A stretch of 64,000 nt of DNA from Terriglobia bacterium (GTDB lineage Bacteria > Acidobacteriota > Terriglobia > Terriglobales > Acidobacteriaceae), in the NCBI GenBank assembly GCA_020073385.1, contig JAIQFH010000002.1, forward strand, positions 1-64,000. The letters are read 5' to 3'. The notes beneath the pieces were generated by a model. It worked only from the letters and a program-made list of their open reading frames with translations. It made no database searches and was not told where the DNA came from. Below are positions 25,540 to 32,867 of this stretch, piece after piece; within the stretch, counting starts at the first letter, position 1; each line of letters opens with the position of its first letter. The translations under genes and the position numbers were made by a program.

Positions 25540-26388
25540 TTAACCTAGCAAGGCGGATTTCCGGCCCCGGGCGATCGAAATGCCGGTAATCTGCCGGATT
25601 CCTTTGGTGCGCGGAAAAGTTTCGGGATGAATCGCCCAGGCCAGGGCATCGAGGCCTTGCAACAGCGTGGGCGCGGGCGTATTCAGAAACTCATCGCGAA
25701 TACAGAAGATGCGGCCTGAGAGTGCGGCGGACGTTCGTTCCCATCGTCGCTCGGCAACGATTTTTTCCAGAGGAACGCGATCTCCGGCGCCGCACCAGGC
25801 AGCGATGATGACGTCGGGATTGAGCGCAGCGATTTCTTCATTTGAATATTGACGAGCGGGTGTCCCCGCAAAATCTCCTCCCGCAGCCTCGATCAGTTCT
25901 GCCACCCATGGTTGCGATGCGATGACCGGCTTGCCCCATTCCTCGCAGAAGACTCTAGGTCGTTTAGCCGCCGCGACTCGCGCTCGGACTGCTTCGATGT
26001 GCTGCTGCATGGACCGAATTACTTCTTCTCCTCGGTGGGAAACTCCCACGGTGCCGGCAATCGTAGCGATATCGGTATAGATATCGGCCAACGCCTTCGG
26101 AGCCAGTCCCAGGAATCGCGCACCCGCCTTAAGAATTTCCGCGAGCGCCTTTTCCTGGAAGGGAACGGCCGCGATCACCAAGTCGGGACGCACGCTGATG
26201 ATCTGTTGCGAATCTGCCGTCCACGAGTCCGGGAGAATCGTACGCAATCCATCCGCCACTGCGGGTATCACGTCCGAGCAATAGCGTGTACACGCGATGA
26301 CGCGAGCCAGTTCGCCGACCGCATCGAGAATCACAGTCGCGCTCGGCTGCAGGCAAGCTATTCGGCGCGGAGTGTAGTCCACGGGCAT
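25540..26388 (-). CDS. BtuF-like periplasmic-binding-fold protein without signal peptide
   Basis: A 282-residue class III substrate-binding-protein fold (BtuF/FhuD type). It starts PRRIACLQPSATVILDAVG, then SVRPDLVIA and LNPDVIIAAWCGAG near the second lobe hinge. BtuF proteins bind vitamin B12 in the periplasm for BtuCD, yet here no signal peptide or lipobox precedes the fold, so it is predicted to be cytosolic. No permease or ATPase gene is nearby. B12 binding would fit a cell with metH, but the ligand is not proven. It is the first gene of the packed run, 5 bp before the GAF gene. Confidence 0.82.
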   Translation of the reverse strand: MPVDYTPRRIACLQPSATVILDAVGELARVIACTRYCSDVIPAVADGLRTILPDSWTADSQQIISVRPDLVIAAVPFQEKALAEILKAGARFLGLAPKALADIYTDIATIAGTVGVSHRGEEVIRSMQQHIEAVRARVAAAKRPRVFCEEWGKPVIASQPWVAELIEAAGGDFAGTPARQYSNEEIAALNPDVIIAAWCGAGDRVPLEKIVAERRWERTSAALSGRIFCIRDEFLNTPAPTLLQGLDALAWAIHPETFPRTKGIRQITGISIARGRKSALLG

Positions 26389-26688
26389 AACTCCATCTTA
26401 AATGTGATCGCGGAGTGGGGCGCTCGTGATTCCGATTCAGATTCTTATCCGATCAACATGACTCAGTTTTTCAACTTCAATGCTCCGCCATGGATGACGC
26501 TGCCCACACCACCTGTGCAAAGCACCAGCGGGCCGTGTTATCTGAACCAGCCCTGAAGGCATACAGGGGGAGTCTTGGCAGCAATCTTTGCGAATCCTTG
26601 GTGAAGTCGAAGTGCAAGTCTTTACCGCGGAGATCGCTGAGAAAAGCCGCGGAGAACGCAGAGATGAACACAAGCCTGCGTAAGTGGT
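26389..26688. other. 300-bp gene-free stretch upstream of the BtuF-like gene
   Basis: It holds a partial AACCGCGGAGATCGCTGAG repeat copy at 26621-26665 and a 32-codon plus-strand frame at 26459-26557 with no ribosome-binding site. No promoter was clear enough to call. The downstream end is the 3' end of the Fe-S scaffold gene. Confidence 0.5.
26621..26665. repeat. AACCGCGGAG-family repeat, half copy
   Basis: TTTACCGCGGAGATCGCTG and AGAAAAGCCGCGGAGAACG form one arm. A near-identical copy is at 41029-41070, where the text reads AACCGCGGAGATCGCTGAG. Confidence 0.7.
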
Positions 26689-27051
26689 TCATTTGTGCTT
26701 TATTTGTGCCAGTGCGGAGGAGAGTGCATCGAGAGCGAGCTGTGCGGCATGGGTCGATGCCTGGGGCAGTCCGCCAACGGCGCGGACCAGATCTTCTCTG
26801 GTGAGCCTGCGAGCTTCCTCGGCAGTATTGCCAAGTACCATTTCCGTCAGCGCTGACGCACAGGCCATCGCCGGGACGCAGCCCTTGGCCTTGAACCTGA
26901 TCGCGGTGATCCGGCGCGCATCGAACTTCACGCTGAGGCGAATCACGTCTCCGCACACAGGATTCTCAATCTCTACGGTGGCGTCTGCGTCGGGCAGATC
27001 TCCCGCGTTGCGCGGGTTCTGGAAGTGATCGAGGAGTTGGGGGGAATACAT
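26689..27051 (-). CDS. IscU/NifU-N-like Fe-S cluster scaffold, third ligand Cys missing
   Basis: A 120-residue IscU-fold protein. The first cluster Cys lies in NPVCGDV (about 33) and the second in KGCVPAMACAS (about 58). In IscU the third lies in an H-C pair near residue 103-104; here the matching segment is ASTHAAQL, so the His is kept but the Cys is Ala. IscU scaffolds build 2Fe-2S clusters with a cysteine desulfurase. The variation, and the lack of iscS or sufS nearby, suggests a specialised or partly degenerate scaffold. It lies 3 bp after a HAD phosphatase gene on the same strand. Confidence 0.82.
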   Translation of the reverse strand: MYSPQLLDHFQNPRNAGDLPDADATVEIENPVCGDVIRLSVKFDARRITAIRFKAKGCVPAMACASALTEMVLGNTAEEARRLTREDLVRAVGGLPQASTHAAQLALDALSSALAQIKHK

Positions 27052-27054
27052 CGC

Positions 27055-27780
27055 TTATCGCCGGCTGGTTCCGTCTGGGAAGTAGATGGTCCATCGACGC
27101 TCGTGCGCGGTGGCTTCCAGATCAGGATTCGGATTCACGGCGAATGCATGCGTCGCCATGGCGAGCATGTCAACATCCCAGCGCGAATTGCCGAACGCCG
27201 CATGAATCTCCTTTCCCACGACCTCGCGCAAGGCCTTCGGTTTACCAGGCCCAGACGGGACGCGTATAAGTTTATCGGTCGCGATCCCACGGTCGAGTTC
27301 CACGTTCGCCGCCAGAATTCTACTTTCGGGGATACCAAATTCCTTCATGCCTGCGCGGATCAGCCATTCATTCGAAGAAGAGACCGCCCAAATCTCGCAG
27401 CCTTGCTCGTGCAGTTGATGAACCAGTTGCTTCATCTCGGGGAAGACGCGTCCGGGGAAATGAGAGGTCATGAATTCGGTGGCGGTTTCCATCATCGACG
27501 AATCCGAGAGTCCCTTGTGCATGGTGACCATCTCACCGCACATATCGTCTTCGCTCACGTTGCCTGCCTTGTACTCGGCATAGCGGGCTCGCATGGCGCG
27601 GCTAACCTCTGCCGACACCACGCCGCGCTTGATTTCCCAATCGAAGAAGGTTTCACCGGCATCGCCCGACCAGAGCGTGCCATCGCAGTCAAAGGCCGCA
27701 ACCCGCGGGGCAAGGCGCAGAACCGAGTCAATGAGTTGAGTGGCGGTCGGGTAAATGGCTTCTGTGTTGGTTGGATCCAT
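27055..27780 (-). CDS. HAD-superfamily phosphatase, phosphoserine-phosphatase-like (HAD-IB)
   Basis: A 241-residue protein with all four HAD motifs: DCDGTLW (motif I, about 30-36), AVSSSNEW (motif II), a Lys in GPGKPKAL (motif III) and FGNSRWDVDML (motif IV). The helical cap between motifs I and II fits subclass IB, as in SerB and related phosphatases. The substrate could be phosphoserine or another small phosphate ester. It is cytoplasmic. It is transcribed with the IscU-like scaffold gene 3 bp downstream; why these two are linked is unclear. Confidence 0.87.
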   Translation of the reverse strand: MDPTNTEAIYPTATQLIDSVLRLAPRVAAFDCDGTLWSGDAGETFFDWEIKRGVVSAEVSRAMRARYAEYKAGNVSEDDMCGEMVTMHKGLSDSSMMETATEFMTSHFPGRVFPEMKQLVHQLHEQGCEIWAVSSSNEWLIRAGMKEFGIPESRILAANVELDRGIATDKLIRVPSGPGKPKALREVVGKEIHAAFGNSRWDVDMLAMATHAFAVNPNPDLEATAHERRWTIYFPDGTSRR

Positions 27781-27874
27781 GCACTTTGACGATACCGTGG
27801 GCGAAAGGAAATGTGCAATTGAAGACGCTGTTTGGCAGCTTTCAGGATTCCTGGTTCTTCGTTCTACTGCATGT

Positions 27875-28513
27875 TCATGATTGTCTGCCAGCCAGCAAGG
27901 CCGCGTAGTCTTCTGGAGTGTTGATGTTCAGGGCGACATGAGGATCATCGACGGTGAGATATTGGATATGTTCCTGGTACCGGTGCTCAACTTCGCGTGC
28001 ATTCCCCGTCACCGGCTCGCGCAAGAAACGTTCGATGATTTCGCGGCCCGCTACAAAGGGGTGGCCATGTTTCCCAGAGAATTCGGGAATCAGAGCCCAG
28101 ACGCTCTGCGGAGCAGCCTCAAACGAATCCCGCAGCGTCTGGACGGTCGCGGCATTTGCGGGCGGTCGGTCGACCAGCGTGATAAGGGCGGCGTCGCGCC
28201 CGCGGTTGAGGACCTCGTGCAGTCCTACCTGCAGGGAACTGAACTGGCCGTTGCTGGGATCGGGATTGACGACGATGGATGCCCCATTGGCATAGACGAT
28301 TGGCGCGAGGCTGGTTTCGTTCTGTCCGGCAACGACGACGACGAAGTCGGTGGAAAGGGCAAGTGATTTGATCGCCGCAGATAGGAAGCTCTCCGTCGAG
28401 GGCGACTGGCCCTCGGCCCGCGGAGGCCAGGGAAGCAAGGCCTTGTCTGTGCCCATGCGCGAGGATTCCCCTGCCGCCAGAATGACACCTGCGAAACTGA
28501 CTGACCGGGACAT
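27875..28513 (-). CDS. mocA: MocA-like molybdenum cofactor nucleotidyltransferase
   Basis: A 212-residue GT-A/MobA-fold enzyme. The N-terminal nucleotide loop GVILAAGESSRMG-x-DK (about 9-24) is typical of MocA and MobA. VNPDPSNGQFSSLQVG and LVDRPP follow, with a Pro-rich variant of the Asp metal site. MocA attaches CMP to molybdopterin for xanthine-dehydrogenase-type enzymes. XdhC, the usual partner, is encoded next on the same strand, which favours MocA over MobA. Residues about 29-42 (PRAEGQSPSTES) lie over a GAGGGC-GACTG-GCCCTC palindrome, a repeat read within the gene. Confidence 0.87.
   Translation of the reverse strand: MSRSVSFAGVILAAGESSRMGTDKALLPWPPRAEGQSPSTESFLSAAIKSLALSTDFVVVVAGQNETSLAPIVYANGASIVVNPDPSNGQFSSLQVGLHEVLNRGRDAALITLVDRPPANAATVQTLRDSFEAAPQSVWALIPEFSGKHGHPFVAGREIIERFLREPVTGNAREVEHRYQEHIQYLTVDDPHVALNINTPEDYAALLAGRQS
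28395..28430. repeat. Palindromic repeat inside the mocA-like gene
   Basis: CGAGGGC-GACTG-GCCCTCG is a perfect 7-bp stem inside the coding sequence. It encodes a short segment that seems extra between LLPW and FLSAAI compared with the usual MocA N-terminus. Confidence 0.5.
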
Positions 28514-28567
28514 GGTGCGGAAGATAGCAGAAAGTTGGGAGAAAGTCAGTGACCCGGAACTTAAAAG

Positions 28568-28650
28568 CTTTAACCACTAAGTGCACGAAGGTTTACGAAG
28601 GAACCTCGGGTTTCCCTTCGTGAACCTTAGTATCCCTCGTGGTTCCAGGT
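28568..28650. repeat. Full-length palindromic AACCAC repeat (both arms)
   Basis: AACCACTAAGTGCACGAAGG on the left pairs imperfectly with CCTTCGTGAACCTTAGT and CTCGTGGTT on the right, around AACCTCGGGTTTC. The element lies in the gap between xdhC and mocA-like genes, so it would be transcribed and fold. Confidence 0.75.
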
Positions 28651-28664
28651 TTTTCGATTGTCGA

Positions 28665-29519
28665 CTAGCGGGTGTTGTCGTCGTCGAGCACTTCTTCCGC
28701 GGTGGAGTCCAATTTCGCCTTGAACCAACTCATGTGCGGCAAGGCTGACGTCGCATGGCGGCGAAACGCGATCAACTCGGCAGTAATCGCCACAGCAATT
28801 TCCTCCGGGGTAACGGCCCCGATATCGAGCCCGATCGGCGAGTGAACCCGGTCGAACAGATGCGCGGGCAGGCCTTCTTCCTGCAGAGTCTTAAAAATAC
28901 TGATGACCTTGCGCTTGGAGCCGATCATGCCAACGTAGCGGGCGCGCGTCTGCACGGCCCAACGCAGGATGCGCATGTCATCGCGGTGGCCGCGTGTGAC
29001 GATCACGATGTACGACGATTCGTTCGGATCGAGCTTCCGCATCGCCTCATCGAACTCGAGCGCGTGTACCTCGCTGGCGGCTGGGAAGCGCTCCTTAGTG
29101 GCGTAGGACGAGCGGTCGTCGGTGACGATAACGTCGAACCCTGCCGGGACCGCGGTTCTGCAAAGATTGAGGGCTACATGACCGGCGCCGAAAAGATAAA
29201 GTAATGCTGGAGGGAGCACCGGCTCGACGAAAACCTCGAGCGTGCCGCCGCAAACCAACCCTGTGTCGTATTTCGGATCCTGGTTCAAGTCAAACTTTAA
29301 GGTCTTGGGCTTCTCCGACTCCATCACTTCGCGGGCCGCTTGCCAGACGTCGGCCTCCACGCATCCGCCGCCGATTGTGCCGACAATCGAACCGTCGTCG
29401 CGCACCAGCATCTTGGCGGTCTGGAAGGAAGGGATTGAGCCGCGCACATTGACGATCGTTGCTACCGCCCCGCGGCGGCCTTGGCGGCGAAGGTCGACGA
29501 TATGTTCGTAGATATCCAT
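28665..29519 (-). CDS. xdhC: XdhC/CoxI-family molybdenum cofactor insertion factor
   Basis: A 284-residue protein with the XdhC N-terminal domain (GSIPSFQTAKMLVRDDGS, GTIGGGCVEAD, LVCGGTLEVFVEP) and a C-terminal Rossmann-like domain (YLFGAGHVALNL at about 108-119, YVGMIGSKRK at about 205-214). XdhC binds sulfurated Moco and delivers it to xanthine dehydrogenase or CO-dehydrogenase-like enzymes; the target enzyme is not in this window. It is followed by the mocA-like gene on the same strand, with a palindromic repeat between. Confidence 0.92.
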   Translation of the reverse strand: MDIYEHIVDLRRQGRRGAVATIVNVRGSIPSFQTAKMLVRDDGSIVGTIGGGCVEADVWQAAREVMESEKPKTLKFDLNQDPKYDTGLVCGGTLEVFVEPVLPPALLYLFGAGHVALNLCRTAVPAGFDVIVTDDRSSYATKERFPAASEVHALEFDEAMRKLDPNESSYIVIVTRGHRDDMRILRWAVQTRARYVGMIGSKRKVISIFKTLQEEGLPAHLFDRVHSPIGLDIGAVTPEEIAVAITAELIAFRRHATSALPHMSWFKAKLDSTAEEVLDDDNTR

Positions 29520-29582
29520 CAGGCTGGCGGCTGTGCTGATTATCAGGCGGTCAACAGGACGGAGTCAACGCTCAGACCTAAA

Positions 29583-29605
29583 AGCCCGGATCATCACTCC
29601 GGGCT
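29583..29605 (-). terminator. Rho-independent terminator-like hairpin after the double-thioredoxin gene
   Basis: AGCCCGGA and TCCGGGCT form a perfect 8-bp stem with a 7-nt loop. On the minus strand it is followed by CTTTTAGG. It lies downstream of the gene ending at 29809 and upstream of xdhC. Confidence 0.5.
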
Positions 29606-29649
29606 GCGAGAGGTTATTGGCGGATTGTCTGCCAAGGTCAAGCTAGAGT

Positions 29650-29765
29650 TCTAACCGCAGAGGGCGCAGAGAAACCCGCGGAGATCACGGAGTGAAGCAA
29701 TATGGGCTGTGTCTTCACCATCTCCGTGTCCTCGGCGGGTTTTCTCAGCGATCTCTGCGGTTAAA
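29650..29765. repeat. Full-length palindromic AACCGCAGAG repeat (both arms)
   Basis: TAACCGCAGAGGGCGCAGAG, AACCCGCGGAG and CACGGAG are mirrored by CTCCGTGTCCTCGGCGGGTT and CTCAGCGATCTCTGCGGTTA around a GAAG...CTTC centre. This is the longest copy of the family in the window. Confidence 0.8.
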
Positions 29766-29808
29766 GGCTGTTGTTCCTCGCCCGGAATAGGAGAAAGTGG
29801 ACTTTCTA

Positions 29809-30999
29809 TCACTTCTTTCCCTCTACCGCCGCCTTCCAATACGCCTGATGTCCGATGTAGTCGTCATCTGCCAGGTTCGCGATGATCAAGCGCTTCAGCT
29901 TCAATGGGTCCACGCTGGTGCTTTGCACCTTGTAGGCGATCGTCCCATCCGGGCGGATGAGCAACGTGTAGGGCACTGCAGCGTTCCAGTCAGGATCGAA
30001 TGCCGCCAGCTGCGCATAAAGATCGGTCGACCCGAGGATGAGATTCGTGCTAGTGGCGTGTTCCGCCTGCAGCACTTTCTCGACTCCCGGCTTCTCGTCG
30101 GGATAGTTGATGCTCACCGTGACGAAGTCAAAGGCACGGTGTCCGTACATGCGGTACATAGTTTCGAAGGCGGGCAGTTCTTTGCGGCAGGGGCCACACC
30201 ATGTCGCCCAGAAGTCAACGAGCAGCAGCTTGCCGGTCGTGTTCTTGCGCAGGGCGCGCAGGTCGTCGGCTGAGACCGGCTTCACGCTGACTGGTTTCTT
30301 TTCGATCTCGGCCATCTCTTCGCGGCGGCCTTCTTCCTTGTACAGCCATTTTGTCGAGCAGCCGACTGCGGGCGTCTTGGCGATCTCAACTGGCTTGCCA
30401 GCCAGCAGGGAGTCGAGCGCCAGGCGGGCGTCACGCCGCGTCACCAGCGGTTCTCGCGGATTGTTGTCTACGCGTCCTTCGTAACGCAGTTTGCGACCGG
30501 AGTCGAAAATAAAGATGTGCGGCGTCGCGGTCGGCCCGTACATATTGGAGATCTTCTGGTCGTCGCCGTCGTACAGGTAGGGGAAGCTGAAGTGCCGGTA
30601 TTCGGCGCGGATCTGCATCTCTTCGAAGGAATCGCCAACGTCGGTATAGCCCATTTCATCGAGCCGCACGGCGTTGGGATTGTTGGGTTCAATGGCGACC
30701 ACGGCGACGCCACGATCTTTGTAGTCTTCGGCAATCTGCTCGATGCGGGACTCGTAAAGTTGAGCCGTCGGGCAGTGATTGCAGATGAAAGCAATCATCA
30801 GGACTTTGGCGGAGTCGTAGTCTTTCAGGCAGTGCCGTTGGCTGTCCACACCCTTCAGACAGAAATCGGGTGCAGCGGATCCGACGGCCAGCGTGGGCGG
30901 GCCATGCTCTTCGTCTTGGGACGCAGCGATGGTGACCAGGAATGGCACGACGAGAAACAAAAGTCCGAAATAGATTCGCGTCAGCATAGGAATTGTCAC
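29809..30999 (-). CDS. Exported protein with two thioredoxin-fold domains (redoxin plus TlpA-like)
   Basis: A 396-residue protein. A signal peptide or anchor occupies about residues 8-27. Residues about 35-200 are a redoxin/AhpC-like fold with APDFCLKG and an unusual FICNHCPTAQLYE; the motif C-N-H-C occurs in peroxiredoxin-like putative proteins. Residues about 235-390 are a TlpA-like thioredoxin with WATWCGPCRKELP. Two different CxxC sites on one periplasmic chain suggest relay of electrons or combined reductase and peroxidase activity (inference). The first codon could be GTG at 30999 or ATG at 30987; neither has a strong ribosome-binding site. A terminator-like hairpin follows. Confidence 0.87.
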   Translation of the reverse strand: MTIPMLTRIYFGLLFLVVPFLVTIAASQDEEHGPPTLAVGSAAPDFCLKGVDSQRHCLKDYDSAKVLMIAFICNHCPTAQLYESRIEQIAEDYKDRGVAVVAIEPNNPNAVRLDEMGYTDVGDSFEEMQIRAEYRHFSFPYLYDGDDQKISNMYGPTATPHIFIFDSGRKLRYEGRVDNNPREPLVTRRDARLALDSLLAGKPVEIAKTPAVGCSTKWLYKEEGRREEMAEIEKKPVSVKPVSADDLRALRKNTTGKLLLVDFWATWCGPCRKELPAFETMYRMYGHRAFDFVTVSINYPDEKPGVEKVLQAEHATSTNLILGSTDLYAQLAAFDPDWNAAVPYTLLIRPDGTIAYKVQSTSVDPLKLKRLIIANLADDDYIGHQAYWKAAVEGKK

Positions 31000-31027
31000 T
31001 CGCTTGGAATTCTACATCCGCAAAATT

Positions 31028-31111
31028 CATTTACCACAAAGGACACGAAGGTACACAAAGGAAAACAAGCGGCGGGCTTCCTTCGTGTTCCTTCGTGCCC
31101 TTCGTGGTTCC
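31028..31111. repeat. Full-length palindromic ACCACAAAGG repeat (both arms)
   Basis: TTACCACAAAGGACACGAAG and TACACAAAGG are mirrored by TTCCTTCGTG, TTCCTTCGTGCC and CTTCGTGGTTCC. It sits in the divergent region between the double-thioredoxin gene and the alcohol-dehydrogenase-like gene. Confidence 0.75.
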
Positions 31112-31183
31112 AGGGTCTAAGCGGCTGCCGCCCAAAATTGAATGTGTTAGTTTGAAGACTCAAATCGTAGCCGGAGTTTTTCC

Positions 31184-32206
31184 ATGAAAGCCGTTCGCAT
31201 CCATCAATTTGGCGGACCTGAAGTTCTCATCTACGAGGACATCCTCGATCCGCAACTGCGCAAAGATCAGGTGCTGGTGAAAGTGAAAGCCTGCTCCCTC
31301 AACCATCTTGACCTGTGGGTACGCAAAGGACTTCCAGGCGTGAAACTGCCGCACATCCTAGGCAGCGACATCGCCGGAGAGGTGATGGAAGTGGGAGAGT
31401 ACGTGTCCGGCATCAAGGTGGGCCAGCGCGTGCTGGTCGCCCCCATGCATTTCTGCGGACACTGCGTGAAATGCCTCGCCGGCGTGCAGAACCAGTGCCG
31501 CGAATTTACCGTGCTAGGCAATGCGGTCGACGGCGGAAATTGCGAGCTGTTCACGGTCTCCGGCGCAAATATTATTCCGATTTCCGACTCGCTCGACTTC
31601 AACCAGGCAGCGAGTGTGCCGCTGGTATTCGTCACCGCTTGGCACATGTTGGTCGGTCTTGCGGCGGTGCGTCCCGGGCAGACAGTGCTGGTGCTGGGCG
31701 CAAGTTCCGGTGTCGGTATCGCGGCCATCCAGATCGCGAAGTTGTTTCAGTGCCGGGTCATCACAACTGCCGGCGACGAGGCGAAGCTCGAAAAGGGTCG
31801 AACCCTCCGGGCCGATTATGGTATCAACCATTACAAGCAGAAGATCTCAGAAGAAGTCAGGAAGATTACAAACAAGGAAGGCGTCGACATCGTGGTCGAG
31901 CATGTGGGCGCGGCCACGTGGGATGAAAGCATGAAGTGCCTTAAGACCGGCGGGACGCTCGTAACCTGCGGCGCGACTACCGGGCCGAGCGTCGGGATCG
32001 ACCTGCGGCATCTGTTCGCACGGCAGTTGCGTATTCTCGGTTCGTACATGGGGACCATGGGTGAGTTGAACGAAGTCTTGGGACACGTGTTCGCGGGACG
32101 GCTGAAGCCGGTGGTCGATCGCACATTTCCGCTTAGCGAAATCCGTGCCGCGCATGAATACCTTGAGAAGAGCCAGATGTTCGGCAAAGTAGTCGTGAAT
32201 CCTTAA
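31184..32206 (+). CDS. Zinc-binding medium-chain alcohol dehydrogenase / quinone-oxidoreductase-like
   Basis: A 340-residue MDR enzyme. The GroES-like domain (about 1-150) has HILGSDIAGEV and the structural-zinc cysteines in FCGHCVKCLAGVQNQC (about 91-106). The Rossmann domain has GASSGVG (about 172-178), which binds NAD(P)H, and ends FGKVVV. The full set of four structural-zinc Cys points to the zinc-containing branch. The catalytic Cys near residue 38 is replaced by Ser in ACSLNHLD, a quinone-reductase-like feature. The substrate is unknown. It is cytoplasmic, and nuoB follows on the same strand after a repeat. Confidence 0.9.
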   Translation: MKAVRIHQFGGPEVLIYEDILDPQLRKDQVLVKVKACSLNHLDLWVRKGLPGVKLPHILGSDIAGEVMEVGEYVSGIKVGQRVLVAPMHFCGHCVKCLAGVQNQCREFTVLGNAVDGGNCELFTVSGANIIPISDSLDFNQAASVPLVFVTAWHMLVGLAAVRPGQTVLVLGASSGVGIAAIQIAKLFQCRVITTAGDEAKLEKGRTLRADYGINHYKQKISEEVRKITNKEGVDIVVEHVGAATWDESMKCLKTGGTLVTCGATTGPSVGIDLRHLFARQLRILGSYMGTMGELNEVLGHVFAGRLKPVVDRTFPLSEIRAAHEYLEKSQMFGKVVVNP

Positions 32207-32215
32207 GCAAAAGCT

Positions 32216-32247
32216 CAACCACAGAGGTCACGGAGGAACACAGGGTT
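32216..32247. repeat. AACCACAGAGG-family repeat, half copy
   Basis: CAACCACAGAGGTCACGGAG and GAACACAGGGTT lie between the reductase gene and nuoB. Confidence 0.7.
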
Positions 32248-32285
32248 ACAGAACCTAACGTCCGGTGTGGTTTAGAATGTTTTAT

Positions 32286-32846
32286 ATGGCCCGCGAACTT
32301 AACTTTGGACCCTATGTTGACACCGAGAACGGCAAGAAGGTCGTCAGAGACCTGACCTTTGGCAATCCCACGCCGGAGGGCGTGGTCCTCACGACGCTTG
32401 ATTCCGCCGTTAACTGGATGCGCAAGAGTTCGATCTGGCCGATGACTTTCGGCCTCGCCTGCTGCGCCATTGAGATGATGTCGATGGGAGCATCGCGCTT
32501 TGATATCGCACGCTTTGGCGCCGAAGTGTTCCGCCCCTCGCCTCGCCAGAGTGACTTGATGATCATTGCCGGCCGCGTCTCGAACAAGATGGCGCCAGTG
32601 ATCCGGCAACTTTGGGAGCAGATGCCCGAGCCCAAGTGGGTCATGTCGATGGGTGCCTGCGCTACGTCAGGCGGCGTGTTCCAGAACTATGCACTGGTGC
32701 AGAGCGTGAACCAGGTTATCCCGGTCGATGTCTATGTTCCCGGATGTCCGCCGCGGCCCGAGCAGTTGATCTACGCCATCACCCTTCTGCAGGAGAAGAT
32801 TCAGAAGGAGCGAGGCACGATCCGCAAGGCGCTGAACCTGTCCTGA
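32286..32846 (+). CDS. nuoB: NADH-quinone oxidoreductase subunit B (NuoB)
   Basis: A 186-residue complex I subunit. It holds the N2 4Fe-4S cluster with Cys ligands in [11 protein letters not shown] (two adjacent Cys), [10 protein letters not shown] and VPGCPPRPE. It passes electrons to quinone at the membrane interface. The ATG at 32286 begins [11 protein letters not shown]; ATGs further up (32277) are possible but have no better ribosome-binding site. It stands alone: nuoI is alone 22 kb away, and other nuo genes are not in the window. A TAGAAT -10-like box lies about 10 nt upstream. Confidence 0.95.
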   Translation: MARELNFGPYVDTENGKKVVRDLTFGNPTPEGVVLTTLDSAVNWMRKSSIWPMTFGLACCAIEMMSMGASRFDIARFGAEVFRPSPRQSDLMIIAGRVSNKMAPVIRQLWEQMPEPKWVMSMGACATSGGVFQNYALVQSVNQVIPVDVYVPGCPPRPEQLIYAITLLQEKIQKERGTIRKALNLS

Positions 32847-32867
32847 ATCTCAGAGGCTTAGACTTTC

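Noticed and set aside
26459..26557. A 32-codon plus-strand ORF
   Set aside because: No ribosome-binding site and no family; too short to support.
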